DNA of 64,000 bases from an uncultured Lachnospiraceae bacterium (GCA_934339365.1 CAKRHW010000001.1:248001-312000); one strand, 5' to 3'. Positions 1 to 8,717 are shown, counted from the first letter of the stretch. The notes: generated by a model from the letters alone, not told the origin. Made by a program: numbers and translations.

Positions 1-22
1 AACTTATATATTTATTCTAACA

Positions 23-46
23 GAGCGGATGTATTTCAATCCGCTC
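23..46 (-). terminator. Hairpin downstream of rpsB
   Basis: An 8-bp perfect inverted repeat (GAGCGGAT at 23-30 with ATCCGCTC at 39-46) lies about 35 bases past the rpsB stop. On the minus strand no clear U-tract follows the stem, so it may be an intercistronic hairpin, for example between rpsB and a tsf gene outside the window, rather than a full terminator. Confidence 0.4.
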
Positions 47-80
47 CTTTTATGATAGTCTTATCAATTTTCTATTAAAC

Positions 81-806
81 TTATGCCTCTTCAACGTTCT
101 CTTCTTCATCAGCTGTTGCTTCAACACCCTGATTTGCTTCAATAACAGCATCAGCCATAGCTGAAACGATTAATTTTACTGCTCTGATAGCATCATCATT
201 TCCAGGAATTACATAATCTAATTCTTCTGGATCACAGTTTGTATCTGCAATACCGATTAATTTAATTCCTAAAGCCTTAGCTTCCTGAATACAGATTCTT
301 TCCTTCTTAGGATCTACAACAAAGATTGCATCAGGAATTGATGTCATATCCTTAATTCCTCCTAAGTTCTTCTCAAGCTTAGCCCATTCTTTCTTTAATT
401 CAATAACTTCTTTCTTAGGTAATACATCAAATGTTCCATCTTCAGACATTGTCTCGATTTCTTTTAATCTTGCAATTCTAGACTTAATTGTCTTGAAGTT
501 TGTAAGCATTCCACCTAACCATCTCTCGTTTACATAGTACATTCCGCATCTTTCAGCTTCTGCCTTAATTGCATCCTGAGCCTGCTTCTTTGTACCAACA
601 AATAAGATATTTCCACCTTCAGCAGCAATATCAGCAATTGCCTTATAAGCTTCGTCTACCTTTACAACAGACTTCTGTAAATCGATAATATAGATTCCGT
701 TTCTCTCTGTGTAAATATAAGGAGCCATCTTAGGGTTCCATCTTCTTGTCTGATGTCCAAAGTGTACACCTGCTTCTAATAATTGTTTCATTGAAATAAC
801 GCTCAT
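81..806 (-). CDS. rpsB: 30S ribosomal protein S2
   Basis: This 241-residue protein is ribosomal protein S2, a late-assembling component of the small subunit near the mRNA exit region. The N-terminus (MKQLLEAGVHFGHQTRRWNP) and the internal IFVVDPKKE and IGIADTNCDPE stretches are hallmark S2 sequences, and the length is normal for the family. A GGAGGT Shine-Dalgarno seven bases upstream supports the ATG at 806. An acidic Glu-rich tail is typical of clostridial homologues. The gene has its own promoter and a structured leader, so it is probably transcribed separately from codY upstream. In most bacteria tsf follows, which would lie just beyond position 1. Confidence 0.98.
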   Translation of the reverse strand: MSVISMKQLLEAGVHFGHQTRRWNPKMAPYIYTERNGIYIIDLQKSVVKVDEAYKAIADIAAEGGNILFVGTKKQAQDAIKAEAERCGMYYVNERWLGGMLTNFKTIKSRIARLKEIETMSEDGTFDVLPKKEVIELKKEWAKLEKNLGGIKDMTSIPDAIFVVDPKKERICIQEAKALGIKLIGIADTNCDPEELDYVIPGNDDAIRAVKLIVSAMADAVIEANQGVEATADEEENVEEA

Positions 807-849
807 TTTTATACCTCCATTTGGTTTCTATTCTTCCGCTGATTTCTAC

Positions 850-888
850 TTCTGTAACTACCCCGAGCAATGGGCACCGGTTACAGAA
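850..888 (-). promoter_or_regulatory. rpsB 5' leader hairpin (possible ribosomal-protein autoregulatory site)
   Basis: A perfect 9-bp inverted repeat (TTCTGTAAC at 850-858 with GTTACAGAA at 880-888) encloses a second possible GC-rich stem (CCCC at 861-864 against GGG at 872-874). It lies 44-82 bases upstream of the rpsB start and downstream of the putative promoter, so it would be in the mRNA leader. rpsB leaders that bind S2 are known in other bacteria; a regulatory role here is inference. Confidence 0.45.
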
Positions 889-916
889 TCCACCGCGTGT
901 TTACTCTAACTTCCAC

Positions 917-945
917 AGTTTATCATAATCGATTCCATTATGCAA
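917..945 (-). promoter_or_regulatory. Putative SigA-type promoter of rpsB
   Basis: On the minus strand a TTGCAT box (940-945) is separated by 17 bases from TAAACT (917-922), with a TG one base upstream of the -10 box. It lies in the codY-rpsB gap and would give a leader of about 100 bases that includes the hairpin at 850-888. Confidence 0.5.
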
Positions 946-958
946 GCATTTTTTTCAC

Positions 959-1768
959 TTAAAAAGACAGATTATTTGTAATTTCCTGCATCCCTAGCAT
1001 TTCCATTCTCTGCTGTACTCTTTCATAAAGCCCATGGTTTAATACCTTAATGTAAGTACCTTTCATTCCGGATGAATGGGAAGCAATCACTCCTGCACTC
1101 TCTAATTTTCGAAGTGCATTTACAATTACCGATCTTGTAATTCCGATCTTATCTGCAATTTTACTTGCAATTACGATTCCTTCATATTGGTCTAATTCTT
1201 TTAAAACACTTTCTACTGCCTGTAGTTCAGAATACGAAAGTGTGTGCAGTGCAGCCTGTAACATTTTTTCATTTCTTTGAGCATCTTCATTCTCTTCGTG
1301 GATGGAGCGCAGCATCTCTAGTCCTACGACTGTAGTTCCGTATTCACTCAGAATAATGTCATCTATTTCATATTCTTCATTCATCTTATAGAGAAACAAA
1401 GTTCCTAACCGTTCTCCTGCTACATCGATGGGATTAATAATTGCCTCGTATCGTCCCTGCTCTAACTGTTCTAAACCCAGAGTTTTTATATTTACATTCT
1501 CCTTCGTAGATAAAATATTTAAAAATCTTTCATTAAATACTTTATCAATACAGTCACCTACTTCTAATTCTTTAAATTCACCAATTGCAGGAATTCCTTC
1601 CCGAATTCCCTTCCCTAGTAACTTTCCTTTTTTACTAAAAACCATCACACTTGATTCTAGTATCTCACTAAGGACTCTGGCGATTTCCCCAAAATTAAGT
1701 TTATTTGAATTATTGTTATGCAACACTTTTGTGATCTTACGTGTTTTATCTAACAACTGTATGCTCAT
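959..1768 (-). CDS. codY: GTP- and branched-chain-amino-acid-sensing global regulator CodY
   Basis: CodY is a DNA-binding repressor/activator that senses isoleucine/valine/leucine and GTP and controls the shift from growth to nutrient limitation, including amino-acid synthesis and sporulation. The N-terminal two thirds is the GAF ligand-binding part. The C-terminal winged helix-turn-helix carries the near-invariant block ITRSVIVNALRKLESAGVI followed by GMKGTYIKVLN. I chose the ATG at 1768 (269 residues) because GGAGG lies five bases upstream and MSIQLLDKTRKI matches family N-termini; an in-frame ATG at 1786 lacks such support. It lies 42 bases after topA in the same direction and probably shares the yifB-dprA-topA transcript. 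In B. subtilis several genes (trmFO, codV, clpQ, clpY) separate topA and codY; they are absent here. Confidence 0.97.
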   Translation of the reverse strand: MSIQLLDKTRKITKVLHNNNSNKLNFGEIARVLSEILESSVMVFSKKGKLLGKGIREGIPAIGEFKELEVGDCIDKVFNERFLNILSTKENVNIKTLGLEQLEQGRYEAIINPIDVAGERLGTLFLYKMNEEYEIDDIILSEYGTTVVGLEMLRSIHEENEDAQRNEKMLQAALHTLSYSELQAVESVLKELDQYEGIVIASKIADKIGITRSVIVNALRKLESAGVIASHSSGMKGTYIKVLNHGLYERVQQRMEMLGMQEITNNLSF

Positions 1769-1810
1769 TGCTTCCTCCATTTGCACATTCTCTAAAAAGA
1801 GAATCGTTCT

Positions 1811-3901
1811 CTATGCTGTTACAGATGACTCTTCTTTCTTTTTTTCTTCTACGTATCCACAGTTTGGATCCGCACAAACATATTTATTCCCTTTTTCCAC
1901 CATGTATCCTCCACATTCCGGACACTTTTTATTAATTGGTTTTTGCCATGACATGAAATCACATTCTGGATTTGCCTCACAGCCATAATATTTTCTGCCC
2001 TTTTTCGTTTTACGGATTACAACTTCTTTTCCACATTTTGGACAGGCAACACCTATTTTTTCTAAATATGGTTTCGTATTCCGACACTCAGGAAATCCCG
2101 GACAGGCTAAAAATCTTCCATGTGGTCCATATTTAATTACCATATTTCTTCCACATTCTTCACAGATTACATCTGTTACTTCATCTGCAATCTCCACTTT
2201 TTCAAGCTTTTGTTCTGCTTCCTGAACAGACTTTGCCAGATCCGGATAAAAATTACGGACAACCGTCTTCCATGAAATGTCTCCTTCTTCTACCATATCC
2301 AAAAGAGATTCTATATTTGCGGTAAATTCCGGATCAACAATCACAGCAAATGCCATTTTCATAATTTTATTTACTGCTTCTCCAAGTTCTGTAATATATA
2401 AATTTTTATTTTCCTTTATGACATAACGTCTTGCGAGTAATGTCGTAATTGTCGGTGCATAGGTACTCGGTCTTCCAATTCCTTTTTCTTCTAATGTTTT
2501 TACTAATGCCGCTTCTGTAAAATGTGCAGGTGGCTGAGTAAAATGTTGTTTGCTCTCTAATTCCTTCTTCTTAAGTCTGGTATCTCCTGTAATCGAATTT
2601 ACTAACGTATTTGCTTTTACTTTTTCATCATCACTTGCCATATACACAGACATGAAACCATCAAATGCTACTCTCGATGTTGCCAGTGTAAACAAATATT
2701 CTCCTGCTTCGATCTTAATAGAAGTTGTCTCATATTTTGCATTTTCCATACGGCTTGCAACAAATCGTTTCCAGATTAACTGATACAGACGGTACTGATC
2801 ACGTGTCAGATCATCTTTAATGCTCTCCGGTGTAATAGTAATATCTGCCGGACGAATTGCTTCATGCGCATCCTGTATCTTCTTATTGCTCTTTACTTCA
2901 TTGTTCTTTGTTCCTACATATTCTTTTCCATATCGCTCTTCGATATATTCTTTCGCTGTATGATCTGCTTCTTCTGATATTCTTGTCGAATCTGTACGCA
3001 AATACGTAATTAAACCAATGGTACCTTTTCCTTTAATATCAATTCCTTCATATAAAAGCTGTGCCTGACGCATCGTCTTCTGTGTTGAAAAATTAAGTGC
3101 TTTCGAAGCTTCCTGTTGTAATGTACTTGTCGTAAATGGCAAAGGAGCTTTCTTAATTCTTTCTCCTTTTTTTACTTCTTTTACCTGATACTCTGCCTCT
3201 TCTAAATGTGCTGTAATTTTTTCTAATTCTTCTTTTGAATGAATCTCAATCTTTCCATCTTTCGTTCCATAAAATTTGGCTGTAATCGGTTTCTTTTCGC
3301 CTTCCACATCCAATACAGCCTCAATCGTCCAGTACTCTGTCGGAATAAACGCATTGATTTCATCTTCGCGGTCACATACCATCTTCAGTGCTGCAGACTG
3401 AACTCTACCTGCACTAAGGCCTCTTTTTACCTTCAGCCAAAGCACCGGACTGATTTTATAACCTACAAGACGGTCTAATACTCTTCGTGCCTGCTGTGCA
3501 TTTACAAGATTCATATCAATCTCACGCGGATGCTTGATAGATGTCTTTACCGCATTCTTTGTAATCTCATTAAATGTAATACGGTTCATTTTGCTTTCGT
3601 CTAATTTTAATGCCGTAGCTAAATGCCACGATATCGCTTCTCCTTCCCGGTCGGGGTCGGTTGCGAGATAAACTTTATCTGCTTTTTTTACCTCTTTTCG
3701 CAGCTCTGCTAATTTACTTCCTTTTCCGCGAATTGTAATATATTTGGGTTCATAATCATTATCAACATCAATCCCTAACTGACTCTTTGGCAAATCTCTT
3801 ACATGTCCATTCGATGCCACAACTTCGTAATTTTTTCCAAGAAATTTTTTTATTGTCTTAACCTTCGTCGGGGACTCCACAATCACTAAATATTTTGCCA
3901 T
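1811..3901 (-). CDS. topA: DNA topoisomerase I (type IA)
   Basis: Topoisomerase I relaxes negative supercoils by transient single-strand cleavage through a 5' phosphotyrosine link. The N-terminal Toprim fold is seen in YLVIVESPTKVKTI and the metal-binding TDPDREGE near residues 81-88. The catalytic tyrosine is Tyr300 in ITYLRTDSTRIS. Three C-terminal four-cysteine zinc ribbons follow (starting CEECGRNM, CPKCGKEV and CPECGGYM), giving 696 residues, normal for Firmicutes. The start MAKYLVIVES is conserved although its Shine-Dalgarno (AGAGAG) is weak. It sits between dprA and codY, the usual dprA-topA pairing. Confidence 0.98.
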   Translation of the reverse strand: MAKYLVIVESPTKVKTIKKFLGKNYEVVASNGHVRDLPKSQLGIDVDNDYEPKYITIRGKGSKLAELRKEVKKADKVYLATDPDREGEAISWHLATALKLDESKMNRITFNEITKNAVKTSIKHPREIDMNLVNAQQARRVLDRLVGYKISPVLWLKVKRGLSAGRVQSAALKMVCDREDEINAFIPTEYWTIEAVLDVEGEKKPITAKFYGTKDGKIEIHSKEELEKITAHLEEAEYQVKEVKKGERIKKAPLPFTTSTLQQEASKALNFSTQKTMRQAQLLYEGIDIKGKGTIGLITYLRTDSTRISEEADHTAKEYIEERYGKEYVGTKNNEVKSNKKIQDAHEAIRPADITITPESIKDDLTRDQYRLYQLIWKRFVASRMENAKYETTSIKIEAGEYLFTLATSRVAFDGFMSVYMASDDEKVKANTLVNSITGDTRLKKKELESKQHFTQPPAHFTEAALVKTLEEKGIGRPSTYAPTITTLLARRYVIKENKNLYITELGEAVNKIMKMAFAVIVDPEFTANIESLLDMVEEGDISWKTVVRNFYPDLAKSVQEAEQKLEKVEIADEVTDVICEECGRNMVIKYGPHGRFLACPGFPECRNTKPYLEKIGVACPKCGKEVVIRKTKKGRKYYGCEANPECDFMSWQKPINKKCPECGGYMVEKGNKYVCADPNCGYVEEKKKEESSVTA

Positions 3902-3977
3902 TTGAATTCATTCTCTCTTTCTAACCCTACGCTAATTTCAAACTGCTACTCCCTTTATGTGATAGTAAAATGGAAAT

Positions 3978-5084
3978 CTAATCTTTTCTTACTTCTCTTC
4001 TAGCATAGTAGTTCTTCATTGGTTCCCAGACCAGCCCCATTAACTCTAAACGTACCAGAAATGCTAAAACCTTTTTCGGCTCCATTCCTGTTTCTTCTAT
4101 TATAATGTGAATGTTCTTGGGAAATAAACATAAAACACTATACACCACTTCTAATTCTTTTTCAAGGGCATAATGATTTTTAACCTTTTTTTCACTTTTA
4201 GGAAAATGATCGATTCCAAGTTCTAAAAGGACATCTCCTGGATGTGTAATAATAGCCGCACCATTTTTTATCAACCGGTTGCAGCCCTCACTTAATGGAT
4301 CGTCTAACCTTCCCGGAACGGCAAAAATATCTTTTCCCTGTTCTAATGCATATTCTACAGTAATCAGGGAGCCACTCCTTACTTTTGCTTCCACTACTGC
4401 TATCGCATCAGACAGTCCACTAATCAGTCTGTTCCTTAGCGGAAAATTTTGTTTTCGCGGAGGTGTGGGATATGGATACTCTGTCAGAACCCCTCCACCT
4501 GTCTCAATGATTTTCTCCATAAGTCCAACATTTTCCGGTGGATAAATCTCACCAAAACCAGAACCTAAAACCGCATAGGTACATCCCTTGCCTTCTAACG
4601 CACCCAGATGTCCCATCGCATCAATCCCTCTTGCCAGTCCACTTACAATTCCAACTCCTGCTGCCGCCGTCTCTTTTGCAATTGCTTTTGCAATCTTCTT
4701 CCCATATGTCGTGCATGCTCTTGCCCCGATAATTGCAAGACATGTCTCATCCTCTGCCGGCAGATTTCCTTTTACATATAAACTATATGGATGATCTGAC
4801 AGATATGTAAACGACTCCGGATATTCTTCCATGCCCCAGTGAATAAAACGAATTCCTTTCTCTTTTAACACTGCCAGTTCTTCTATTGCCTTATTTTTTC
4901 CCTTCTGGGCCTGCTTTATTTTCTGAATGTCTTCTTCCCGAATTCCAGAGATATTCCGAAACTGTTCTTCTTTTGCCCAAAAAACATTTTTCGGTGTTTG
5001 AAATACTCCTAACAGATTTTTTATCTTTTTTTGATAAATTCCTTCTATATTACATAGCCAATACCATTCTTCTTCTCTTGTCAT
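3978..5084 (-). CDS. dprA: DNA-processing protein DprA (Smf)
   Basis: DprA binds incoming single-stranded DNA during transformation and loads RecA. The central Rossmann-like domain is recognised by AIIGARACTTYGKKIA, SGLARGIDAMGHLGAL and the PLRNRLISGLSDAIAVVEA block. An N-terminal helical region and a C-terminal winged-helix-like segment bracket it; 368 residues is the usual length. It starts 11 bases after yifB and is followed by topA. DprA is also common in bacteria not known to be transformable, but comEA and comEC are present in this window too, so uptake competence is possible. GGGAG lies close upstream of the ATG at 5084. Confidence 0.96.
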   Translation of the reverse strand: MTREEEWYWLCNIEGIYQKKIKNLLGVFQTPKNVFWAKEEQFRNISGIREEDIQKIKQAQKGKNKAIEELAVLKEKGIRFIHWGMEEYPESFTYLSDHPYSLYVKGNLPAEDETCLAIIGARACTTYGKKIAKAIAKETAAAGVGIVSGLARGIDAMGHLGALEGKGCTYAVLGSGFGEIYPPENVGLMEKIIETGGGVLTEYPYPTPPRKQNFPLRNRLISGLSDAIAVVEAKVRSGSLITVEYALEQGKDIFAVPGRLDDPLSEGCNRLIKNGAAIITHPGDVLLELGIDHFPKSEKKVKNHYALEKELEVVYSVLCLFPKNIHIIIEETGMEPKKVLAFLVRLELMGLVWEPMKNYYARREVRKD

Positions 5085-5095
5085 AAATCTCCCTT

Positions 5096-6637
5096 TTACT
5101 CATGCATTACTGCTAATTCCCTTAAATCACCGATCCGGTAACCTATTGCTTCCGCCATATGTTCTTCCTGTATTTTCTCAATTCCATCTAAATCTGCAAT
5201 GGTTCTTGCTACCTTCCGTATCTTATGATATCCCCGCATACTTAAATCCATTTTCTTATATGCTAATTCTAAAAGCTCTTTTGCAGACTTTGTCATAGTA
5301 CAGTATTTTTTAATGTCTGTAGCAGATAATCCTGCATTAAAATCAATGTTCGTATTCCGATATCGTTCCTGTTGCATTTTTCTTGCTCTTTCTACTTGTA
5401 TCCGCATTTCTTTCGAACTCTCTCCCTTCTTTTTATTTTCTATTTCTTCTAATTTCATTCTAGAAACAAATAATCCAATATCAATCCGGTCGATAATCGG
5501 ACCGCTGACTTTTCCTAAATACTTTTGTATTGCATATTCTGTGCAATTACATTTTTTTCGATCCGGGAAATATCCACATGGACATAAATTAGTAGCACAA
5601 ACCATCATAAATTCCGCAGGAAAATGATACCTGTTCCTCACACGTGATAAAATTACTTCCCGGTCTTCTATCGGCTGACGCAAAACTTCCATTACTTTTC
5701 TGTTATATTCCGTATATTCATCTAGAAAAAGCACACCTTTATGTGCAAGCGTAACTTCTCCTGGTTTTGGTGTCACGCCACCTCCTACCAGTGCCGGAAT
5801 TGTTATCGTATGGTGTGCCTCCCGATAAGGCCGCTGTAACATAATTCCATTTTCCGACAACAGTCCCGCAACACTGTAAATCTTAGAAATTTCAAGTACT
5901 TCCTCTTTATTTAATTTAGGTAAAATCGTTGGAATCCGTTTTGCAAGCATCGTCTTCCCCGATCCGGGCGGTCCGGCTAATAAAATATTATGCATTCCCG
6001 CTACTGCAACTTTCACTCCTCTTTTTATCAGATCCTGTCCATAGATATCGCTCATATCATACCGATTGGTACAATATTGCTTTTCTAATAATTCCTCTAT
6101 CTCTGTATGTTTTGCCACAATCGGATCCTTCCCATTTAACAAATCAGTTAATTGTGATAAGGTTTCAACTCCTACCACTTTAATTCCGGTTACTACATTT
6201 CCTTCGTTTCTGTTTTCATCTGGAAGAAAACAATATTCATATCCCTGTTCTTTTGCCATTGCGACAATTGGCAAAATTCCATTCACATGACACATTCTCC
6301 CGTCAAGTCCTAATTCACCCACAATCAATGACTTGTCTAACAGATCTGTTTTGATATAACCTAAACAGGATAAAATACTGACTGCAATGGGTGCGTCAAA
6401 TCCAGACCCTGTTTTTTTCAAATCTGCTGGTGAAAGATTTACAGTAATCCTGCGTGGTGGCAATTCATATCCTGAATTTTTAATTGCAGCACGCACCCGT
6501 TCCTTTGCTTCTTTAATTTCCGATGACAGAAATCCTACCATTTCAAATACCGGTAGTCCTCCTGTCACATCTGCCTCTACCTTTACCTGTTTTGCTTCTA
6601 CTCCGATAATGGTTGCACTCTGTGTTTTTCTATACAT
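5096..6637 (-). CDS. YifB/ComM-family AAA+ ATPase (Mg-chelatase-like)
   Basis: This is a YifB/ComM family protein. ComM of Vibrio is a hexameric helicase that promotes branch migration during recombination of transforming DNA; the Firmicute homologues are less studied. The N-terminal Lon-protease-like domain (ADVTGGLPVFEMVGF) precedes an AAA+ core with Walker A GPPGSGKTML, Walker B GVLFLDEYTEY, and the C-terminal Mg_chelatase_C region (LSMRGYHKIRKVARTIADL). A four-cysteine cluster (NLCPCGYFPDRKKCNC) is characteristic of the family. I chose the ATG at 6637 (513 residues): GGGGAGGGG lies five bases upstream, whereas the in-frame ATG at 6658 would be only a few bases from the predicted transcription start. 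First gene of the operon with dprA, topA and codY. Confidence 0.93.
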   Translation of the reverse strand: MYRKTQSATIIGVEAKQVKVEADVTGGLPVFEMVGFLSSEIKEAKERVRAAIKNSGYELPPRRITVNLSPADLKKTGSGFDAPIAVSILSCLGYIKTDLLDKSLIVGELGLDGRMCHVNGILPIVAMAKEQGYEYCFLPDENRNEGNVVTGIKVVGVETLSQLTDLLNGKDPIVAKHTEIEELLEKQYCTNRYDMSDIYGQDLIKRGVKVAVAGMHNILLAGPPGSGKTMLAKRIPTILPKLNKEEVLEISKIYSVAGLLSENGIMLQRPYREAHHTITIPALVGGGVTPKPGEVTLAHKGVLFLDEYTEYNRKVMEVLRQPIEDREVILSRVRNRYHFPAEFMMVCATNLCPCGYFPDRKKCNCTEYAIQKYLGKVSGPIIDRIDIGLFVSRMKLEEIENKKKGESSKEMRIQVERARKMQQERYRNTNIDFNAGLSATDIKKYCTMTKSAKELLELAYKKMDLSMRGYHKIRKVARTIADLDGIEKIQEEHMAEAIGYRIGDLRELAVMHE

Positions 6638-6668
6638 ACGCCCCTCCCCGTTTTTCATTTATTAACTT

Positions 6669-6697
6669 ATTGTATATGTGATGTTATTCTTTGTCAA
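6669..6697 (-). promoter_or_regulatory. Strong SigA promoter for yifB-dprA-topA-codY
   Basis: A consensus TTGACA (692-697 of the 6.6-kb block, i.e. 6692-6697) is separated by exactly 17 bases from TACAAT (6669-6674) on the minus strand. Transcription would begin near 6662, about 25 bases before the yifB start at 6637. Confidence 0.8.
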
Positions 6698-6708
6698 TAA
6701 ATTTTTGT

Positions 6709-6752
6709 AAAAAAACAGATACAGCATCTAGTCTTTGACACCAGATAACTGT
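6709..6752 (-). terminator. Intrinsic terminator after sigK
   Basis: On the minus strand an imperfect stem-loop (ACAG paired with CTGT, plus an inner ATCTGGT/ACTAGAT pairing) is followed directly by seven T residues. It begins just downstream of the sigK stop and ends immediately before the yifB promoter. Confidence 0.6.
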
Positions 6753-6762
6753 ACCCCATGAT

Positions 6763-7419
6763 TTATAAATCAATATTTTTTTCATTCAGACAATAACTTT
6801 TTCTTAATTTTTCTAAAGATTTTTTTTCAATTCTACTGACATAACTTCGACTAATCTTTAGTTTAGACGCAACTTCTCTCTGCGTAAGTGGTTCCTTCCC
6901 ATTCAATCCATAACGATACAAAATAATCGCTAATTCTCTCGAATCTAAAACCTCTTTTAAAGCCTGCAAGAGCCACTGACATTTTAATTCCTTTGCATAA
7001 TTTTCAACAACATCTTCTTCTTCGCTTTGGATCACATCTAGCAGACTAATTTCATTTCCTTCTTTGTCTGTACCAATAGGTTCATAAATGGAAACTTCTC
7101 TCTGCTTTTTTTTATCATTTCGTAACATCATCAGCAATTCATTTTCAATGCACTTTGCTGCATACGAGGCAAGCCGGTTTCCTTTTTTCGGATTAAATGT
7201 ATTAATTGCTTTAATGAGTCCGATGGTTCCAATCGAAATCAAATCATCTTTTTCTTTTTCTAATAACGTATACTTTTTTATTACATGCGTAACTAACCTT
7301 AGATTTTTTTCAATCAAAATATCTCTTGCTTCTTTTCTGGCTTCTTTACTGCCTTCTTTCATTTTCTCAAAATACATACTTTCTTCAGCCGGCGTAAGTG
7401 GTTTGGGAAATGTTTGCAA
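6763..7419 (-). CDS. sigK: RNA polymerase sporulation sigma factor SigK
   Basis: SigK directs late mother-cell transcription during spore coat and cortex formation. Region 2 is seen in NLRLVTHVIKKY, the DLISIGTIGLIKAI block and YAAKCIENELLM; region 4 in the TQREVASKLKISRSYVSRIEKKSLEKL helix-turn-helix. The gene is continuous, with no skin-type intervening element. It lacks the roughly 20-residue hydrophobic pro-sequence of B. subtilis pro-SigK. No ATG begins the reading frame: candidates are TTG at 7437, GTG at 7428 and TTG at 7419. I prefer TTG 7419 (218 residues, starting before QTFPKPL), because GAGGTGG lies five bases upstream. That Shine-Dalgarno lies in the 3' arm of a terminator-like hairpin, suggesting RNA-level control. 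SigG and SigE paralogues are excluded by the closer resemblance to SigK around SLLDVIQSEEEDVVE. Confidence 0.9.
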   Translation of the reverse strand: MQTFPKPLTPAEESMYFEKMKEGSKEARKEARDILIEKNLRLVTHVIKKYTLLEKEKDDLISIGTIGLIKAINTFNPKKGNRLASYAAKCIENELLMMLRNDKKKQREVSIYEPIGTDKEGNEISLLDVIQSEEEDVVENYAKELKCQWLLQALKEVLDSRELAIILYRYGLNGKEPLTQREVASKLKISRSYVSRIEKKSLEKLRKSYCLNEKNIDL

Positions 7420-7467
7420 AAAAGCCACCTCAAGCAACTACTTTCTATAGTTTATGCTTGAAGTGGC
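7417..7467 (-). promoter_or_regulatory. Terminator-like hairpin overlapping the sigK ribosome-binding site and start
   Basis: On the minus strand GCCACTTCAAGCA (7455-7467) pairs over 13 positions, with one G-U, to TGCTTGAGGTGGC (7424-7436), separated by an 18-base loop, and is followed by six T residues (7418-7423). The 3' arm contains the GAGGTGG Shine-Dalgarno of sigK and the T-run merges with its TTG start. The shape fits an intrinsic terminator closing trhP, but the overlap means it could also block translation or transcription of sigK. Confidence 0.65.
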
Positions 7468-7468
7468 T

Positions 7469-7490
7469 AAAAAGTGCTTTTTCACTTTTA
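7469..7490 (-). terminator. Short hairpin at the trhP stop codon
   Basis: AAAAGTG and CACTTTT form a 7-bp stem with a six-base loop (7470-7489), followed on the minus strand by a further T then AGCC. The 5' arm overlaps the trhP stop codon. It is weak alone and may act together with the longer hairpin at 7417-7467. Confidence 0.4.
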
Positions 7491-8717
7491 TTTCTCTTCT
7501 TTTCTTCTTAAAATATCATACGGCTCAAGTTCCATTCCTAAATCCACATAAATAATCTGCATTGGATGCGGACAAGACTCTATCTCATTTCCCTGTTCAT
7601 CTGTCATTTTCTGTACTGTAACAGAAAGATTTTCTCCATTTGGTTTCATAATCTCAATCTGTTCTCCTACAGAAAATTTATTCTTTTGTTCAATCCGGTA
7701 AAGACCGCTTTCATTTTTTTCTGTAATCGTACCTAAATATACATACCCTTTGATATATGTGTTACTATCATAAATCTGAGTCTCTTCATTTGGTTTTCCA
7801 AAAAAGAAACCTGTTGTATACTGTCTGTACGTACACTTGGTAATTTCTTCTTTATAGAACGGAATGCGGCTCTGATAATATGCAGGATCTTTTAAATAAT
7901 CATCAATTGCTAAACGATACGTTCTGGCAACTGTCGCAACATAAAGGGCAGTCTTCATTCTTCCTTCAATCTTGAAGCTGTCAATTCCCGCTTCTAACAG
8001 TTCCGGTATATGTTCAATCATACACAAATCTTTGGAATTAAAAATATAGGTTCCACGTTCATTCTCATAAACCGGCATATATTCGCCCGGACGTGTTTCT
8101 TCCACAACATGATATTTCCAACGGCATGGATGCGTACAAGCTCCCTGATTCGCATCTCTTCCTGCAAGAAAACTACTAAGAAGACAACGGCCGGAATAAG
8201 AAATACACATCGCACCATGAATAAATGTTTCAATCTCCATCTCTTCCGGAATATGTGCACGAATTTCTTTAATTTCCGCTAAAGAAAGTTCTCTTGCAGA
8301 AACGACTCTCTTTGCTCCCTGTTTCCACCAGAATTGATAAGTCGCATAATTCGTGTTATTTGCCTGGGTACTAACATGTAATTCTATCTCTGGAACAACT
8401 TCTTTGGCAATCTCAAATACACCTGGATCCGAAATAATCAATGCATCTGGTTTTACCTCTTTCAATTCCTGAAAATATTCCCTTACACCTTCTAAATCAC
8501 GATTATGTGCTAAAATATTTGCCGTAACATAAACCTTTTTTCCTCTTTCATGTGCAAAAGCAATTCCTTCTTTCATATCTTCTAATGAAAAATTTTTGGC
8601 TTTCGCACGAAGTCCAAAAACTTCTCCACCAATATAAACTGCATCTGCACCAAAAATTACAGCTGTCTTCAAAACCTCTAAGCTGCTTGCAGGTATCAAT
8701 AATTCAACTTGTCTCAT
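7488..8717 (-). CDS. U32-family tRNA uridine hydroxylation protein (TrhP2/YrrO-like)
   Basis: Members of the U32 family named TrhP/YrrO use prephenate-derived chemistry to hydroxylate U34 of tRNAs to 5-hydroxyuridine; the old name is peptidase U32. The N-terminal TIM-barrel-like part begins VELLIPASSLEVLKTAVIFGADAVY. The family signature and clustered cysteines are seen around IHGAMCISYSGRCLLS and NQGACTHPCRW, which fit an iron-sulfur site, followed by FKIEGRMKTALYVA. The 409-residue length and the C-terminal beta domain match the longer YrrO type. The neighbour immediately upstream is trmR, whose product methylates the same uridine, which strengthens the assignment. A protease role is not supported by anything visible. 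Confidence 0.85.
   Translation of the reverse strand: MRQVELLIPASSLEVLKTAVIFGADAVYIGGEVFGLRAKAKNFSLEDMKEGIAFAHERGKKVYVTANILAHNRDLEGVREYFQELKEVKPDALIISDPGVFEIAKEVVPEIELHVSTQANNTNYATYQFWWKQGAKRVVSARELSLAEIKEIRAHIPEEMEIETFIHGAMCISYSGRCLLSSFLAGRDANQGACTHPCRWKYHVVEETRPGEYMPVYENERGTYIFNSKDLCMIEHIPELLEAGIDSFKIEGRMKTALYVATVARTYRLAIDDYLKDPAYYQSRIPFYKEEITKCTYRQYTTGFFFGKPNEETQIYDSNTYIKGYVYLGTITEKNESGLYRIEQKNKFSVGEQIEIMKPNGENLSVTVQKMTDEQGNEIESCPHPMQIIYVDLGMELEPYDILRRKEEK

Noticed and set aside
1428..1988. A 186-codon open frame on the plus strand opposite codY and topA
   Set aside because: It runs antisense to two well-supported genes, has low-complexity Ser/Phe/Leu-rich sequence and no ribosome-binding site; it is a shadow frame.
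6763..7437. skin-type element or split sigK
   Set aside because: The sigK frame is continuous through regions 2 and 4 with no recombinase gene nearby.
7488..8717. Collagenase/peptidase function for the U32 gene
   Set aside because: The U32 name is historical; motifs and the trmR neighbour fit tRNA hydroxylation and no protease active site is visible.
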